Positions 34,351 through 43,510 of a DNA stretch of 64,000 bases are shown here, in pieces (the first letter of the stretch is position 1; each line of letters opens with the position of its first letter). The notes beneath the pieces are model-generated. The model ran no database searches, was not told the origin of the DNA, and saw only the letters and a program-made list of their open reading frames with translations. Position numbers and translations under genes: made by a program. The DNA lies in contig NZ_FNFU01000008.1 in NCBI RefSeq assembly GCF_900101115.1, forward strand, positions 1-64,000, in the 5' to 3' direction. The DNA is from Cryobacterium psychrotolerans. Its GTDB lineage: Bacteria; Actinomycetota; Actinomycetes; Actinomycetales; Microbacteriaceae.

Positions 34351-35619
34351 GTGAGCGACCAGATGCGTCCACGCTCTTCGCGATCGAAGCTGAGCACCAT
34401 CGCCCGGCACGGCCGGCTGAAGAAATCCAACCCGGTTACGACCGTGTTCAAGTTCATCGCCGCGGCCCTGGCCGTTCTCATGGTCAGTGGCGTGTCTGTC
34501 GCCGCGATCGCGGCCTACGACGTTGTGGCCAGCGTCAAGCCCGGTGTCCACCTCGAGAACGAGGTCGAGGGCGAGCCCGGTCCGAAGTTCAGCGCGATCA
34601 AGGGTGGCGTGAACCTGCTGCTCGTCGGCAGTGACAGCCGCAAGGGCCAGGCCGCCGTGTTCGGCGGCGAGGACGAAACCGGCGACCTCAACGACGTGAC
34701 GATGCTGCTGCACATTTCGGAGGACCACAGCAACGCCTCCGTGATCAGCTTTCCCCGCGACATGTACGTGCCCATCCCCGGCTGCCCCGACGGCAAGGGC
34801 GGCACCTACGACGCGATGAGCAGCCAGAAGATCAACACGACCCTCACCTACGGCGGGCTCGCCTGCACCGTGCTCACGGTGGAGGAGCTCACCGGGCTCA
34901 AGATTCCCTATGCGGCCGAGGTGCAGTTCGGCGGGGTCATGGCCATGTCGACCGCGGTCGGCGGCGTCGAGGTCTGTGTCGCCGAGGACATCGAGGACAA
35001 GCACACCGACACCTACCTCAAGGCCGGCAAGCACACCTTGCAGGGCCTGGCCGCCCTCCAGTTCCTGCGCACCCGCCACGGCATCGGCGACGGCAGCGAC
35101 CTGACCCGCATCAACAACCAGCAGGTCTTCATGTCCGCGTTGCTCCGCACGATCAAGAGCTCCGAGACGCTCTCCGACCCCACCAAGGTGTACTCGCTCG
35201 CCAAGGCGGCGACCGCCAACATGCAGCTGTCGACGAGCCTCAACAACGTCGACACCCTGATCTCGATCGCGCTGGCGCTCAAGGACATCGACCTGGACAA
35301 GGTGGTCTTCGTGCAGGTGCCCACGGGCGAGGTCGACAGCGGCGTCAAGCCCCTGCAGCCGGACTTCGAGGACATGTTCACGACCATCGCCGCCGACCAG
35401 CCGATCCAGCTGGGAGGCTCGACCGGCCGGGGAGCAACTGCTGACCCGGATGCCCCGGCGACGCCCGAGCCCACCGCGTCGGCCACACCGAAGCCCGGCA
35501 CGTCGGCAACGCCGGCACCGAAGCCCAGCGTCCCGGCGACGGTGCTCCCCGACTCGGCCACCGGCCAGACTGCGGACGAGTTCACCTGCTCGGTCGGCCG
35601 CACGCTCAACAACCAGTAG
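34351..35619 (+). CDS. LytR-CpsA-Psr (LCP) family protein
   Basis: 422 residues from GTG at 34351 (AAGGGAT upstream). A basic N-terminus and one membrane helix (FIAAALAVLMVSGVSVAAIAAYDVV, residues 34-58) lead into the extracellular LCP catalytic domain: NLLLVGSDSRKG, DVTMLLHISEDHSNASVISFPRDMYVPIPG, FLRTRHGIGDGSDLTRINNQQVF. These Arg and Asp residues bind polyprenyl pyrophosphate and metal. LCP enzymes attach wall glycopolymers to peptidoglycan. A Pro/Thr/Ala-rich linker of about 60 residues precedes a final short Cys-containing tail (DEFTCSVGRTLNNQ). Confidence 0.92.
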   Translation: MSDQMRPRSSRSKLSTIARHGRLKKSNPVTTVFKFIAAALAVLMVSGVSVAAIAAYDVVASVKPGVHLENEVEGEPGPKFSAIKGGVNLLLVGSDSRKGQAAVFGGEDETGDLNDVTMLLHISEDHSNASVISFPRDMYVPIPGCPDGKGGTYDAMSSQKINTTLTYGGLACTVLTVEELTGLKIPYAAEVQFGGVMAMSTAVGGVEVCVAEDIEDKHTDTYLKAGKHTLQGLAALQFLRTRHGIGDGSDLTRINNQQVFMSALLRTIKSSETLSDPTKVYSLAKAATANMQLSTSLNNVDTLISIALALKDIDLDKVVFVQVPTGEVDSGVKPLQPDFEDMFTTIAADQPIQLGGSTGRGATADPDAPATPEPTASATPKPGTSATPAPKPSVPATVLPDSATGQTADEFTCSVGRTLNNQ

Positions 35620-35707
35620 TGACCGCCGGCGGCATCCGGGCCTGGTTCCTCCGGAGGCCCCCGGTGCGGTTATGATTGAACTCGTGTGTTTGCAGCGCAA
35701 GCACCAA

Positions 35708-35798
35708 GGAGACGTCGCATAGTTCGGCTTAGTGCACCACCCTGCTAAGGTGGAGTGCCCTTTACGGGGCACCGTGGGTTCAAATCCCACCGTCTCCG
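35708..35798 (+). tRNA. tRNA-Ser (anticodon GCU)
   Basis: The acceptor stem GGAGACG pairs with CGTCTCC, discriminator G at 35798. Anticodon stem CCACC/GGTGG with loop CTGCTAA (anticodon GCT). Long variable arm GTGCCCTTTACGGGGCAC and T-arm GTGGG-TTCAAAT-CCCAC. A TATGAT box at 35671-35676 may be its -10. The AT-richer catabolic island begins just beyond. Confidence 0.97.
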
Positions 35799-35863
35799 CA
35801 CTGGGGAATTCAGCCTGTGCAACGGCCGAGTTCGTTAAATTGCGAACTGCGCGTCGAGGGTCG

Positions 35864-36142
35864 CTAGGACAGCTTCTCGGTTTCGACGAACACGATCGTG
35901 GCCGTGCCTCGGTTCGCCACGGTGTGCTCCGCGCCCGCCGGGCGAGTGTAGCTCTGGCCGATGCGCAGTTCCGCGGCAATCTCCGACCCGTCGGCGTTTG
36001 TGACATACATCGTGTCGTTGACGAGAGGCACCACGACGTACTCGAATTCGTGCCGGTGCATGGGGATCGCTCCACCGGGCTCGATCACCCACTTCGTCAC
36101 CCGAAAGATGCCGTTGTCGATCTGGGTCTCGCTGATGGCCAT
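35864..36142 (-). CDS. small cupin-domain protein
   Basis: 92 residues from ATG at 36142 with GAAGGA upstream. The single cupin barrel shows motif 1 PGGAIPMHRHEFEYVVVPL (His-x-His and Glu metal ligands) and motif 2 YTRPAGAEHTVANRG. It could be a metal-dependent isomerase or sensor; no reaction can be assigned. It is downstream of the PucR-type regulator on the same strand (69-base gap), so it is probably part of the cyclic-amide gene set. Confidence 0.82.
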   Translation of the reverse strand: MAISETQIDNGIFRVTKWVIEPGGAIPMHRHEFEYVVVPLVNDTMYVTNADGSEIAAELRIGQSYTRPAGAEHTVANRGTATIVFVETEKLS

Positions 36143-36210
36143 AGCGGTTCCTTCGATTGTGTTGTCGTTGAGCCGAGCATACTTGCCCCGCTTGCCCGAG
36201 TCGCGCCGGC

Positions 36211-37461
36211 TTACCCGCCGGCCGCGACGTCGTGTTGGTGGCCCAGCGCACGTTGACGCCCCAGCACAGGACTCTGGAGGCACAGGTACAGGTTCGTCAC
36301 GAATGCCGCAGACGTGACCGGCTCGCCGAACAGCTCCTCGATCTTCCCGAGTCGATACCTGATCGTGTTGGCATGCACGAACATGGCCTGCGCGGTGGCT
36401 GTGATGTTCTGATCCAACGCCAGATAAGTCACCAGCGTTGCGTGCAACGTGTCGGCACCGCGCAGTTCGTGCAGAATCGGGCGCATGCGTGCCAGCAACT
36501 GCTGTCCATCCACCTGGGAGAGCAGCCAGGTCGCGAGGTCGACTTCGTCCAGGCGCACGATCTCGGTCGCCGTCGCAGGGCCGGCGTCGGCTGCAAAGGA
36601 GCGTGCCCGTGACCGGGCGATCTCCAACGCCATTTCGGCCTCGCGGAATGCCGCCGGGGTTTCCGCTAACGCCCCGAAGGGCGCCGACGTGCCCACGGTG
36701 AGCGTCTGCGCGACCTGATTGAGCCACGCCTCGGCACGTCCGGCCGCGGGAATGACCGCGCTGATGGTCGCCGGTGTCTCTTGATCAAGCCTGCGGATCG
36801 AAACGAGCAGTGCCACTCCGAAGCTCTTGGCCGAATCGATCAGCCGTTGCACGTGCGCCTCGGTCGCCGATTCGCCCCCGGGCGCCGCCGCCTCCAGCGC
36901 GCGCAGCGGAACATAACTCGGGAACTTGTACTGCGCCAGTCGTCCCCAGTGCCGGTGCTCGCGCGAGGGCAGGACCCCATCCTGCAGCGTGGCCAGGACG
37001 TGCGCGTTGTCTCGGCGATCGCGCAGGCTCGCCCCGTGCTGGATGCCATTCACCGCTGCCAGCATGCGCTCGGCGGTGTCGAGCAGCACGTCACCGAGCC
37101 GGGGCAGCAGGTCCTCGCTGCGGGTGCCGATGGCCAGCACGTGCACGCCGTCGTGCAGGGCCACCGTGCGGGTGCGCAGGTGCCATCGGCCAATGGAAAA
37201 CTCCTGATCGGTCGCGTGCGAGGCCGCCACCTCGTTCCAGATCAGCCGGGTGGGGGCCTCGCCTGAGCTTTCGACAATTGCCCCGTCGGCGTCATACACC
37301 ACGGCCGCGCCATGACACAGGTCGGCGACCCGTCCGACGAGCGCCTTCACCGGCTCCTCCATAGACACAGCGTTCAGGAGCAGGGTCGTGACTTTGAGGG
37401 TGAGGGTTAGCTCCGCGGCCTGGTCCGCTAGCGACGGGTTTGAACCGGTTCCCTGCTCCAT
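36211..37461 (-). CDS. PucR-type transcriptional regulator, first
   Basis: 416 residues. A middle sensory region (residues 30-260) precedes the C-terminal PucR helix-turn-helix: TLVTYLALDQNITATAQAMFVHANTIRYRLGKIEELFG, near 355-395. The family activates purine, allantoin or amino-acid catabolism. It is divergent from hyuA with 211 bases between. Start ATG at 37461, whose ribosome site (GGAGGAGAGG) is partly inside a strong hairpin at 37468-37498. An ATCTGA-N6-TCAGAT palindrome at 37504-37521 is a candidate operator. Confidence 0.9.
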   Translation of the reverse strand: MEQGTGSNPSLADQAAELTLTLKVTTLLLNAVSMEEPVKALVGRVADLCHGAAVVYDADGAIVESSGEAPTRLIWNEVAASHATDQEFSIGRWHLRTRTVALHDGVHVLAIGTRSEDLLPRLGDVLLDTAERMLAAVNGIQHGASLRDRRDNAHVLATLQDGVLPSREHRHWGRLAQYKFPSYVPLRALEAAAPGGESATEAHVQRLIDSAKSFGVALLVSIRRLDQETPATISAVIPAAGRAEAWLNQVAQTLTVGTSAPFGALAETPAAFREAEMALEIARSRARSFAADAGPATATEIVRLDEVDLATWLLSQVDGQQLLARMRPILHELRGADTLHATLVTYLALDQNITATAQAMFVHANTIRYRLGKIEELFGEPVTSAAFVTNLYLCLQSPVLGRQRALGHQHDVAAGG

Positions 37462-37467
37462 GCCTCT

Positions 37468-37521
37468 CCTCCGCGCCCGAATTTCGCCCGCGCGGAGGAA
37501 AAAATCTGAGAAAGTTCAGAT
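37468..37521. promoter_or_regulatory. leader hairpin and palindrome upstream of the first PucR gene
   Basis: CCTCCGCGC (37468-37476) pairs perfectly with GCGCGGAGG (37490-37498). On the minus strand the distal arm contains the GGAGG of the regulator's ribosome site, so folding could hide it. Immediately outward, ATCTGA-GAAAGT-TCAGAT (37504-37521) is a perfect 6-base inverted repeat, possibly an operator for the divergent pair. Confidence 0.55.
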
Positions 37522-37672
37522 CCGGTCCTGCGTTGTCCGGGGGGTTTTGGAGATTCTACAGGCGTGCCCCGGTCGAGGTTTGGATTTTTCTAATGACGAA
37601 CGGGAACCGTGCCCCCACAGTTGTCATCAATCCATTCATTGACCAGTCCCAGAAATCCCAGGAGGAACACCG

Positions 37673-39718
37673 ATGACACAACTCCGCGTAGCCGTGGATG
37701 TTGGCGGAACCTTCACCGACGTGTGCATCTTCGACGAAGATACGAAGACCATGCGGGTGACAAAGGTTCCCTCAACGCCGCATGACCCAATGATCGCCGT
37801 CATGAACGGCGTTGAACGGGGTGAGATCAACCTGTCCGACGTCAGCCTGTTCTCGCACGGCACCACCGTGGCGACCAACGCTCTGATCACAAGAAAGTTT
37901 CCGGCCGCCGCCCTCGTCACCACCAAAGGGTTTCGTGACGTCATCGAGATTCGCGACGGTACCAAGGACGACCTCTGGGATGCCTACAACGACGTTTCTG
38001 GTCCCTACATTCGTCGCCGTGACAGATTCGAGGTGAGCGAGCGTATCGACTTCTCGGGACGCACGGTCACCCCGCTCGACGAGGAGGAGGCCCGCCGGGT
38101 GGCGGCCCTGCTGAAACGGCGCGGCGCCAAAACCATCGCCGTCTGCTTCCTCAACTCCTACGCGAATCCGGCCCATGAGACCCGTATGCGCGAGATCCTC
38201 GAAGAGGAGATCCCGGATGCCACTGTCTCGACCTCGGCCGAGATTCTGCCCGAGATCTTCGAATACGACCGGTTCAATACCGCGGTCGCGAACGCGGTGC
38301 TCGCTCCGCTCGTGTCGGGCTACGTGAACCGCCTCGCCACCCATCTGAAGGAGGGCGGCTACGCCGGCGACTTGCTGCTGTTGCACTCGGGTGGCGGCTC
38401 CATGACCCCTCGCATGGTCGAGAAGTACCCGGTGCGCCTGGCCGCCTCGGGCATCGCCGCGGGGGCGATCTCCGCAAAGCACATCGCCCAGCAGTGCGGC
38501 TACGAGAACGCGGTCAGCCTCGACATGGGCGGCACGTCAACGGACATCGCCCTCATCGCTGACGGCGAGCTGCGCATCACCAAGGAGTGGCAGGTGGAGT
38601 ACGGCCACCCGATCATCTTTCCCTCGATCGAAGTGCTCACCATCGGCGCGGGCGGCGGATCGCTCGCCCACATCGACATTGCCGGGTCACTACGTAACGG
38701 CCCCCAGTCGGCCGGGGCGGACCCCGGGCCCGCCTGCTACAGCATGGGCGGCGACCAGCCGACAAACACCGACGCCAACGTGGTGCTCGGCCGGCTCGGC
38801 ACCTCGCTCGCCGGCGGCGCCAAGAGCCTCGACAAGCGCCTGTCCGCAGAGGCCATCACCCGATTCATTGCGGAGCCACTCAACCTGGAACTGGCCGAGG
38901 CAGCCCACGCGATCGTCGCGGTCGCCAATGCGAACATGGCAGACGCGGTGCGTCTCATCTCGATTCGTCGAGGCTACGACCCGCGCGACTTTGCGCTGCT
39001 CGCCTTCGGCGGCGCGGGTGCGCTGCACGGTGCTGACGTTGCCCGCGAATTGAACATCCCTGTCGTCATCGTGCCGCCGAACCCCGGCGTCACTTCGGCG
39101 ATGGGATGCCTGCTCGTTGACATTCGTCACGACCTGTCACAGATGTACACCGGGCTGGCCGCAAACGCGGACGCCGATGACCTCGAGGCAAGCTTCACCG
39201 CCCTCGAGTCTGAGGCATCCGCCCGCTTGCGGCATGAGGGTGTCGCCGACGAAAACGCGCTGTTGCAGCGGCAAGTGTCGATGCGCTACCTGGGCCAGTG
39301 GCGTTCTCTCTCGGTGCCGATGGGGTCGGGCGAGGGAGCGCTCAAGCAGGCGATCACGGCGTTTCACGAGCAGTACGAGCGCGAGTTCGCCTTTCGACAG
39401 GATGGCACGCCGGTGGAAATCTACCAGTTGCACCTCGCCGCCATCGGCAAGACACCCAAGCCCTCGTTTCGACCGCATGCGCGCACGTCGACCCACCCCG
39501 GGACGCCGATCGATACCCATCCCGTGTACTTCGGCGCCGACGGCTGGCTGGACACGCCGGTGTACGACCGCGACACCATCCCGGCCGGGGCCAGGTTCCG
39601 GGGCCCGGCCATCATCAACCAACTCGACTCGACCACGGTGGTGCCGCCATACACACACGCCGAGATCGACGAATGGCTCAACATCCGTATTCACCTCGAG
39701 GAGATACTCCATGGGTAA
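37673..39718 (+). CDS. hyuA: hydantoinase/oxoprolinase family protein, subunit A
   Basis: 681 residues. The N-terminal Hydant_A_N domain begins VAVDVGGTFTDVCIFDEDT. The ATP-binding hydantoinase A domain has FSHGTTVATNALI, SLDMGGTSTDIALI (near 283-296) and IGAGGGSLAHID, and a C-terminal domain follows. With HyuB it makes an ATP-dependent amidohydrolase: N-methylhydantoinase, 5-oxoprolinase and caprolactamase all belong here, and carboxylases such as acetone carboxylase are distant relatives. The stop overlaps the hyuB start (ATGGGTAA). The gene set around it argues for a small cyclic amide as substrate. Confidence 0.92.
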   Translation: MTQLRVAVDVGGTFTDVCIFDEDTKTMRVTKVPSTPHDPMIAVMNGVERGEINLSDVSLFSHGTTVATNALITRKFPAAALVTTKGFRDVIEIRDGTKDDLWDAYNDVSGPYIRRRDRFEVSERIDFSGRTVTPLDEEEARRVAALLKRRGAKTIAVCFLNSYANPAHETRMREILEEEIPDATVSTSAEILPEIFEYDRFNTAVANAVLAPLVSGYVNRLATHLKEGGYAGDLLLLHSGGGSMTPRMVEKYPVRLAASGIAAGAISAKHIAQQCGYENAVSLDMGGTSTDIALIADGELRITKEWQVEYGHPIIFPSIEVLTIGAGGGSLAHIDIAGSLRNGPQSAGADPGPACYSMGGDQPTNTDANVVLGRLGTSLAGGAKSLDKRLSAEAITRFIAEPLNLELAEAAHAIVAVANANMADAVRLISIRRGYDPRDFALLAFGGAGALHGADVARELNIPVVIVPPNPGVTSAMGCLLVDIRHDLSQMYTGLAANADADDLEASFTALESEASARLRHEGVADENALLQRQVSMRYLGQWRSLSVPMGSGEGALKQAITAFHEQYEREFAFRQDGTPVEIYQLHLAAIGKTPKPSFRPHARTSTHPGTPIDTHPVYFGADGWLDTPVYDRDTIPAGARFRGPAIINQLDSTTVVPPYTHAEIDEWLNIRIHLEEILHG

Positions 39719-41696
39719 CACCGCAACGGCAACCGCAACCGCCCCCCTGACCACGCTGGATCCGGTCACTTTCGAGGTGCTCAAGAACGCCTTCGCAACC
39801 AGCGTTGACCTCATGAGCGAACAGATCCTGCGCACCTGCTACTCCTTCGTCATCTATTCGCGCGACTTCTCCTCGGCATTGTGTGATGCCGAGGGCAACA
39901 CCGTGATGCAGGGTTCAGGGGACATCGCCGTCCACGTCGGCACGCTGCACTTCCAGTGCAAGGCCGTGATTGAGGAATTCGGGACGGACATTCACCCCGG
40001 CGACGTCTTCGCCATCAACGACCCATATCGGGGGGGCACTCACTTCAACGACGTGTCATTTATTCGTCCGATCTTTGCTGATGGCGAAGTGATCGCTTAT
40101 GCGCAGAACAAGGGGCACTGGGCCGACATCGGTGGCAACGTGCCCGGTTCCTTCGATGTGAACGCCAAGGAGCACTTCGGGGAAGGCCTGCGCATAACTC
40201 CGGTGCGGGTCTGGTCCAAGGGCGTGTTTCTCCACGATGTGGCGCAATTGCTCGTCTCCAACACGCGTGCGCCTGCACAGGCTATGGGCGACCTGCACGC
40301 CCAGTCCGAGGCGACCGCTGTGTGCGAGCGACAAATGCAACGCCTCATTGGCCGATACAGCACCGCAACGGTGAAGACCGCGCTCAAGGAGACACAGGAC
40401 TACGTGGAGCGAACCGTGCGCCGCCGCCTGGAGACGCTGCCGCGTGGCACCTGGGAAACAGTCGACTACATGGATGCCGATCCCGGAAAGGGTGAGGGGC
40501 TCGTACCCATCAAGATCAAGCTCACCCTGGACGGCGAGGGCATTCACTATGACCTCACCGGCTCGGCACCGGTTGTTGAAACATTCCTCAACTCGGGCTA
40601 TGGCACAACGTTCTCAGCCATCTACGCCGGCACCAAGACGTTCTTTCCTGACGTGCCACTCAACTCGGGATTCTATGCGGCCGTCACCGCGGACATCGGG
40701 CCCGAGGGCACCGTCGTGAACGCTGGATGGCCCTACGCGGTCACCGGCTTCTGCTCCGGCCCCTACGAGAAGCTGATGAACGGCATTTTCGAAATTTGGT
40801 CCCAGGTCATGCCCGAGCGGGCCATGGCGTGTGCGTTCAATCTCGAATACCTGCTCGTGGGCGGCCGCGATGCGCGCAGCGAGAAGAAGCCCTACTTCAT
40901 GTGGTACGACTGGATGGCCGGCGGCTGGGGTGGCCGCGCGTCCAAAGACGGCTCGACGGCGACCGCACCCGTGTTCGGCCCCGGCCTCGCCGTGCAGCCG
41001 CTCGAAGGTCAGGAGCGTCTCTCGCCCGTGCTCACCTCGGTGCATCAGATTGCCGTCGACTCGGGTGGCCCCGGTCGCTTTCGCGGTGGCTGCGGCATCG
41101 AAAAGGGCGGGACGTTGACCGACGCTGAGTCCACAGTGATGAGCTACTCCTGCGACCGGGCTCGTTCCATCACCTGGGGCATTGAAGGCGGGTTGCCCTC
41201 GATCCCGCACGGCGTGTGGCTCAACCGCGGATCTGACAACGAGAGGTTCCTCGGCTCAAACTTCTCGTCGGTGCCCCTGCAGCCCGGGGACTCCTTCATC
41301 CGCCCCTCCGCCGGTGGCGGCGGGTACGGCGACCCGCTTGAACGCCCGGCGGAAGAAGTGCTGGACGACGTCATCGACGGCTACGTCTCGCTGCGTCGCG
41401 CTGCCGAGGACTACGGTGTGGTGATCGATGAGATCGATGCCGAGCTCGATGACTTCCGAATCGATTTTGCCTCCACCGCTGCCAAGCGCGAGTCAATTTC
41501 CGCGCAGCGGCAGGGGTGGCTCGAAGTCGACCCCACGGTGATCGCAGAAGGCTACAAGTCGGGCGAGATCGACATGCTCGATGTGATCCGCCGCCATGGC
41601 GTCATCCTCGACTGGGGCACGGGCGAGCTCTTTCCCACGACCACCGATCAGTTCCGTGCGCTGATGGAACGGCGGTCGGCGCAACACTGGGGCTGA
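39711..41696 (+). CDS. hyuB: hydantoinase/oxoprolinase family protein, subunit B
   Basis: 661 residues from ATG at 39711, with GAGGAG 8-13 bases upstream and an 8-base overlap with hyuA. Hydantoinase B domain landmarks: LDPVTFEVLKNAFATSVDLMSEQILRTCYS, ALCDAEGNTVMQGSGDIAVHVGTL, HPGDVFAINDPYRGGTHFNDV and the Gly-rich AGGGGYGDPLERP end. It forms the second half of the ATP-dependent ring-opening enzyme with HyuA. No gamma or delta subunit of the carboxylase relatives is present, so hydrolysis rather than carboxylation is expected. Confidence 0.92.
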   Translation: MGNTATATATAPLTTLDPVTFEVLKNAFATSVDLMSEQILRTCYSFVIYSRDFSSALCDAEGNTVMQGSGDIAVHVGTLHFQCKAVIEEFGTDIHPGDVFAINDPYRGGTHFNDVSFIRPIFADGEVIAYAQNKGHWADIGGNVPGSFDVNAKEHFGEGLRITPVRVWSKGVFLHDVAQLLVSNTRAPAQAMGDLHAQSEATAVCERQMQRLIGRYSTATVKTALKETQDYVERTVRRRLETLPRGTWETVDYMDADPGKGEGLVPIKIKLTLDGEGIHYDLTGSAPVVETFLNSGYGTTFSAIYAGTKTFFPDVPLNSGFYAAVTADIGPEGTVVNAGWPYAVTGFCSGPYEKLMNGIFEIWSQVMPERAMACAFNLEYLLVGGRDARSEKKPYFMWYDWMAGGWGGRASKDGSTATAPVFGPGLAVQPLEGQERLSPVLTSVHQIAVDSGGPGRFRGGCGIEKGGTLTDAESTVMSYSCDRARSITWGIEGGLPSIPHGVWLNRGSDNERFLGSNFSSVPLQPGDSFIRPSAGGGGYGDPLERPAEEVLDDVIDGYVSLRRAAEDYGVVIDEIDAELDDFRIDFASTAAKRESISAQRQGWLEVDPTVIAEGYKSGEIDMLDVIRRHGVILDWGTGELFPTTTDQFRALMERRSAQHWG

Positions 41697-41721
41697 CCGC
41701 AGCAGACGCCCTGGAAGTCTG

Positions 41722-41777
41722 GGGCGGGCATCCGACCGGGCATGCGCAAGCCAGCGCGAGGTGCAGGATGCCCGCCC
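41722..41777. terminator. long hairpin downstream of hyuB
   Basis: GGGCGGGCATCC (41722-41733) and GGATGCCCGCCC (41766-41777) pair perfectly over 12 bases with a 32-base loop. It starts 26 bases after the hyuB stop. There is no T-tract, so it is either a factor-assisted terminator or an RNA-stabilising or processing hairpin between hyuB and the permease. Confidence 0.6.
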
Positions 41778-41779
41778 AG

Positions 41780-41801
41780 ATATTGTGCAACAGCACAATA
41801 T
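41780..41801. promoter_or_regulatory. palindromic operator candidate upstream of the permease
   Basis: ATATTGTGC-AACA-GCACAATAT, with perfect 9-base arms. It contains TTGT-N8-ACAA with the same spacing as the site between the second PucR gene and pxpA (44992-45007), suggesting a shared regulator. Confidence 0.65.
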
Positions 41802-42025
41802 TTCGAGTATTCCTCGGGCGCATGCCCACTTGTTAGCACCTGCAGTATTTACCCATGATTGCTGAATGTGAAAGCCTCGCGGCGCTCACACTCTCCCTCA
41901 CCACGAATGACTTGGGCCGCGCACCGCTCGGCTCCAAGGCACGGCATCACCACACGACAGTCGCATGCGAGCGCCACCCACAACGACGTTCCGGCCGTTC
42001 GCGCCTGTCACTATCGGAGGTAACA

Positions 42026-43411
42026 GTGAACTTGAATTTGACTGGCAGCAACGACACCGTTGAGGCCACGGATGCGCTCTACAGAGAGGGCAACGATGAA
42101 GATCAGATGACTCGCGGCTCGCTCTCGATGGCGTGGTACGGCGTCGCCAGCGCGATGTTCTTCGTCTATATCGGGGCCGCCATGGCGATGGCCTACGGCA
42201 CCCTCAACGCTGTTATCGGCCTCGTACTCACGATCTTCGTCTACGGTCTGATCAACCGGGTGCTCGCCAAGTACGCGATCAACAACCGCACCACCGTGGC
42301 GTTGTTCTCGCGCACCATCCTCGGGACTGCCGGCTCGTCCATCGCCACGATCATCTTCGCCCTCGTCGCCATCTACTACGCGGTTTTCGAAGGATCCATC
42401 GTCGCCTACGCTTTCCAGACGGCATTCGGCGGTCCGACGTGGATGTGGTACCTGATTGTTGTGGTCTACTCCACGCCGCTGATCCTCGGCGGCGCACGCA
42501 AGTTCATCGACAAGCTCAACGGATGGCTCCTGCCCATCTACCTGGGCGGGCTCATTGCCGCCGTGATCTGGGCAGGCGTGCAGTACGGATTCACCGACAC
42601 CTGGCTCACGCAGCAGGCTGACCTCGCCGTGCCGCTCGCCGTCGGCGGACCCGGCTGGCTGGCCACCTTCGCCGGCTACATGGGCGTGTGGATCATGATG
42701 ATGTTCACTATGGACTACGCGGCCCTCGGCAAGCGCAAAGACATCAAGTTCCACCAGCGCTGGAGCTTCGGCTGGCTGTTCTACATCGTCGCTTACGGAT
42801 TCAGCGCAATCGTGGGCATCTTCCTCACCTTCACCATTCCCGGCATGGAGGTCTCGGAGACCGGCGTGGCAGGCGGTCTCGTCTCCATGATGGGCATTCT
42901 CGGCCTGATCGTCGTCTTCGTCTCGCAGACCCGGATCAACACCGCCAACTATTACCTCGGTGCAGCAAACCTCAAGTCATTCGGGGAGCGCGTTTTCCGC
43001 GTCAAGCTGCCCAACCTGGTCTGGGTGCTCATCTCGTCGCTGATCATCTTCCTGCTCATGTTGCTGCCCATCGTGCAGTACATCCTGCTCGCGCTGGCGT
43101 GGCAGGGCGTCCTGGTCACGGCGTGGGTGGCGATCGCGCTGACGCACATTCTGCTGAACCGTGGCAAGAATGAAGAACATGGCATGCTCGGCGACGCGCA
43201 CTACCGCTCGTTCAACAACTCGGGCCTCATCGCCTGGATCGCGGCCACAGCCATCGGCATCCTCATGCTCCAGCTTGGGGCGATCAACCCGGACCTGGCC
43301 GGTGTGGGTGCGACCTGGGGCCCGATCACCACTGCGGTTGTTGCTGCGGTTGTCTACGCGCTCCTCTGGAACGGCACTTCCTCCAGAACCGCGCTCCGCG
43401 TCAAGCGGTAA
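42026..43411 (+). CDS. NCS1-family permease (purine/cytosine/hydantoin-type)
   Basis: 461 residues from GTG at 42026, chosen because ATCGGAGG ends 5 bases upstream. There are about 12 hydrophobic segments, with the NCS1 pattern in the first (RGSLSMAWYGVASAMFFVYIGAAMAMAYGTLNAVIG) and TTVALFSRTILGTAGSSIATIIFALVAIYYAVFEGSI after it. The family imports cytosine, purines, allantoin or hydantoin with Na+ or H+. Its place between hyuB and the pxp operon makes it the likely importer of the cyclic amide degraded by this cluster. A clear terminator follows. Confidence 0.9.
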   Translation: MNLNLTGSNDTVEATDALYREGNDEDQMTRGSLSMAWYGVASAMFFVYIGAAMAMAYGTLNAVIGLVLTIFVYGLINRVLAKYAINNRTTVALFSRTILGTAGSSIATIIFALVAIYYAVFEGSIVAYAFQTAFGGPTWMWYLIVVVYSTPLILGGARKFIDKLNGWLLPIYLGGLIAAVIWAGVQYGFTDTWLTQQADLAVPLAVGGPGWLATFAGYMGVWIMMMFTMDYAALGKRKDIKFHQRWSFGWLFYIVAYGFSAIVGIFLTFTIPGMEVSETGVAGGLVSMMGILGLIVVFVSQTRINTANYYLGAANLKSFGERVFRVKLPNLVWVLISSLIIFLLMLLPIVQYILLALAWQGVLVTAWVAIALTHILLNRGKNEEHGMLGDAHYRSFNNSGLIAWIAATAIGILMLQLGAINPDLAGVGATWGPITTAVVAAVVYALLWNGTSSRTALRVKR

Positions 43412-43430
43412 CCGCCGCCGCGGCTCACAC

Positions 43431-43464
43431 AGGTGGGGCGCCCTTCGGGGTGCCCCACCTTTTT
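43431..43464. terminator. Rho-independent terminator after the permease
   Basis: AGGTGGGGC pairs with GCCCCACCT, followed on the plus strand by a T-run. It serves the permease gene; the convergent second PucR gene ends at 43511. Confidence 0.85.
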
Positions 43465-43510
43465 CATGCGCCCGCCCGTGCCGCGTCGGCCGCGTCGGCG
43501 GAGTTCCTGA

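Larger units (their letters stand above)
41697..42025. other. 329-base intergenic region before the permease
   Basis: It holds a large terminator-like hairpin (41722-41777) and a strong palindrome (41780-41801), both annotated separately. The rest, about 41802-42010, is open in the permease frame but has no ribosome site and an untypical His/Arg-rich translation. I regard it as untranslated leader. Confidence 0.6.

Noticed and set aside
41855-42025. N-terminal extension of the NCS1 permease from an upstream ATG
   Set aside because: The extra 57 codons give a His/Arg-rich sequence unlike the family. The upstream ATG has no ribosome site, while GTG at 42026 has GGAGG at good distance.
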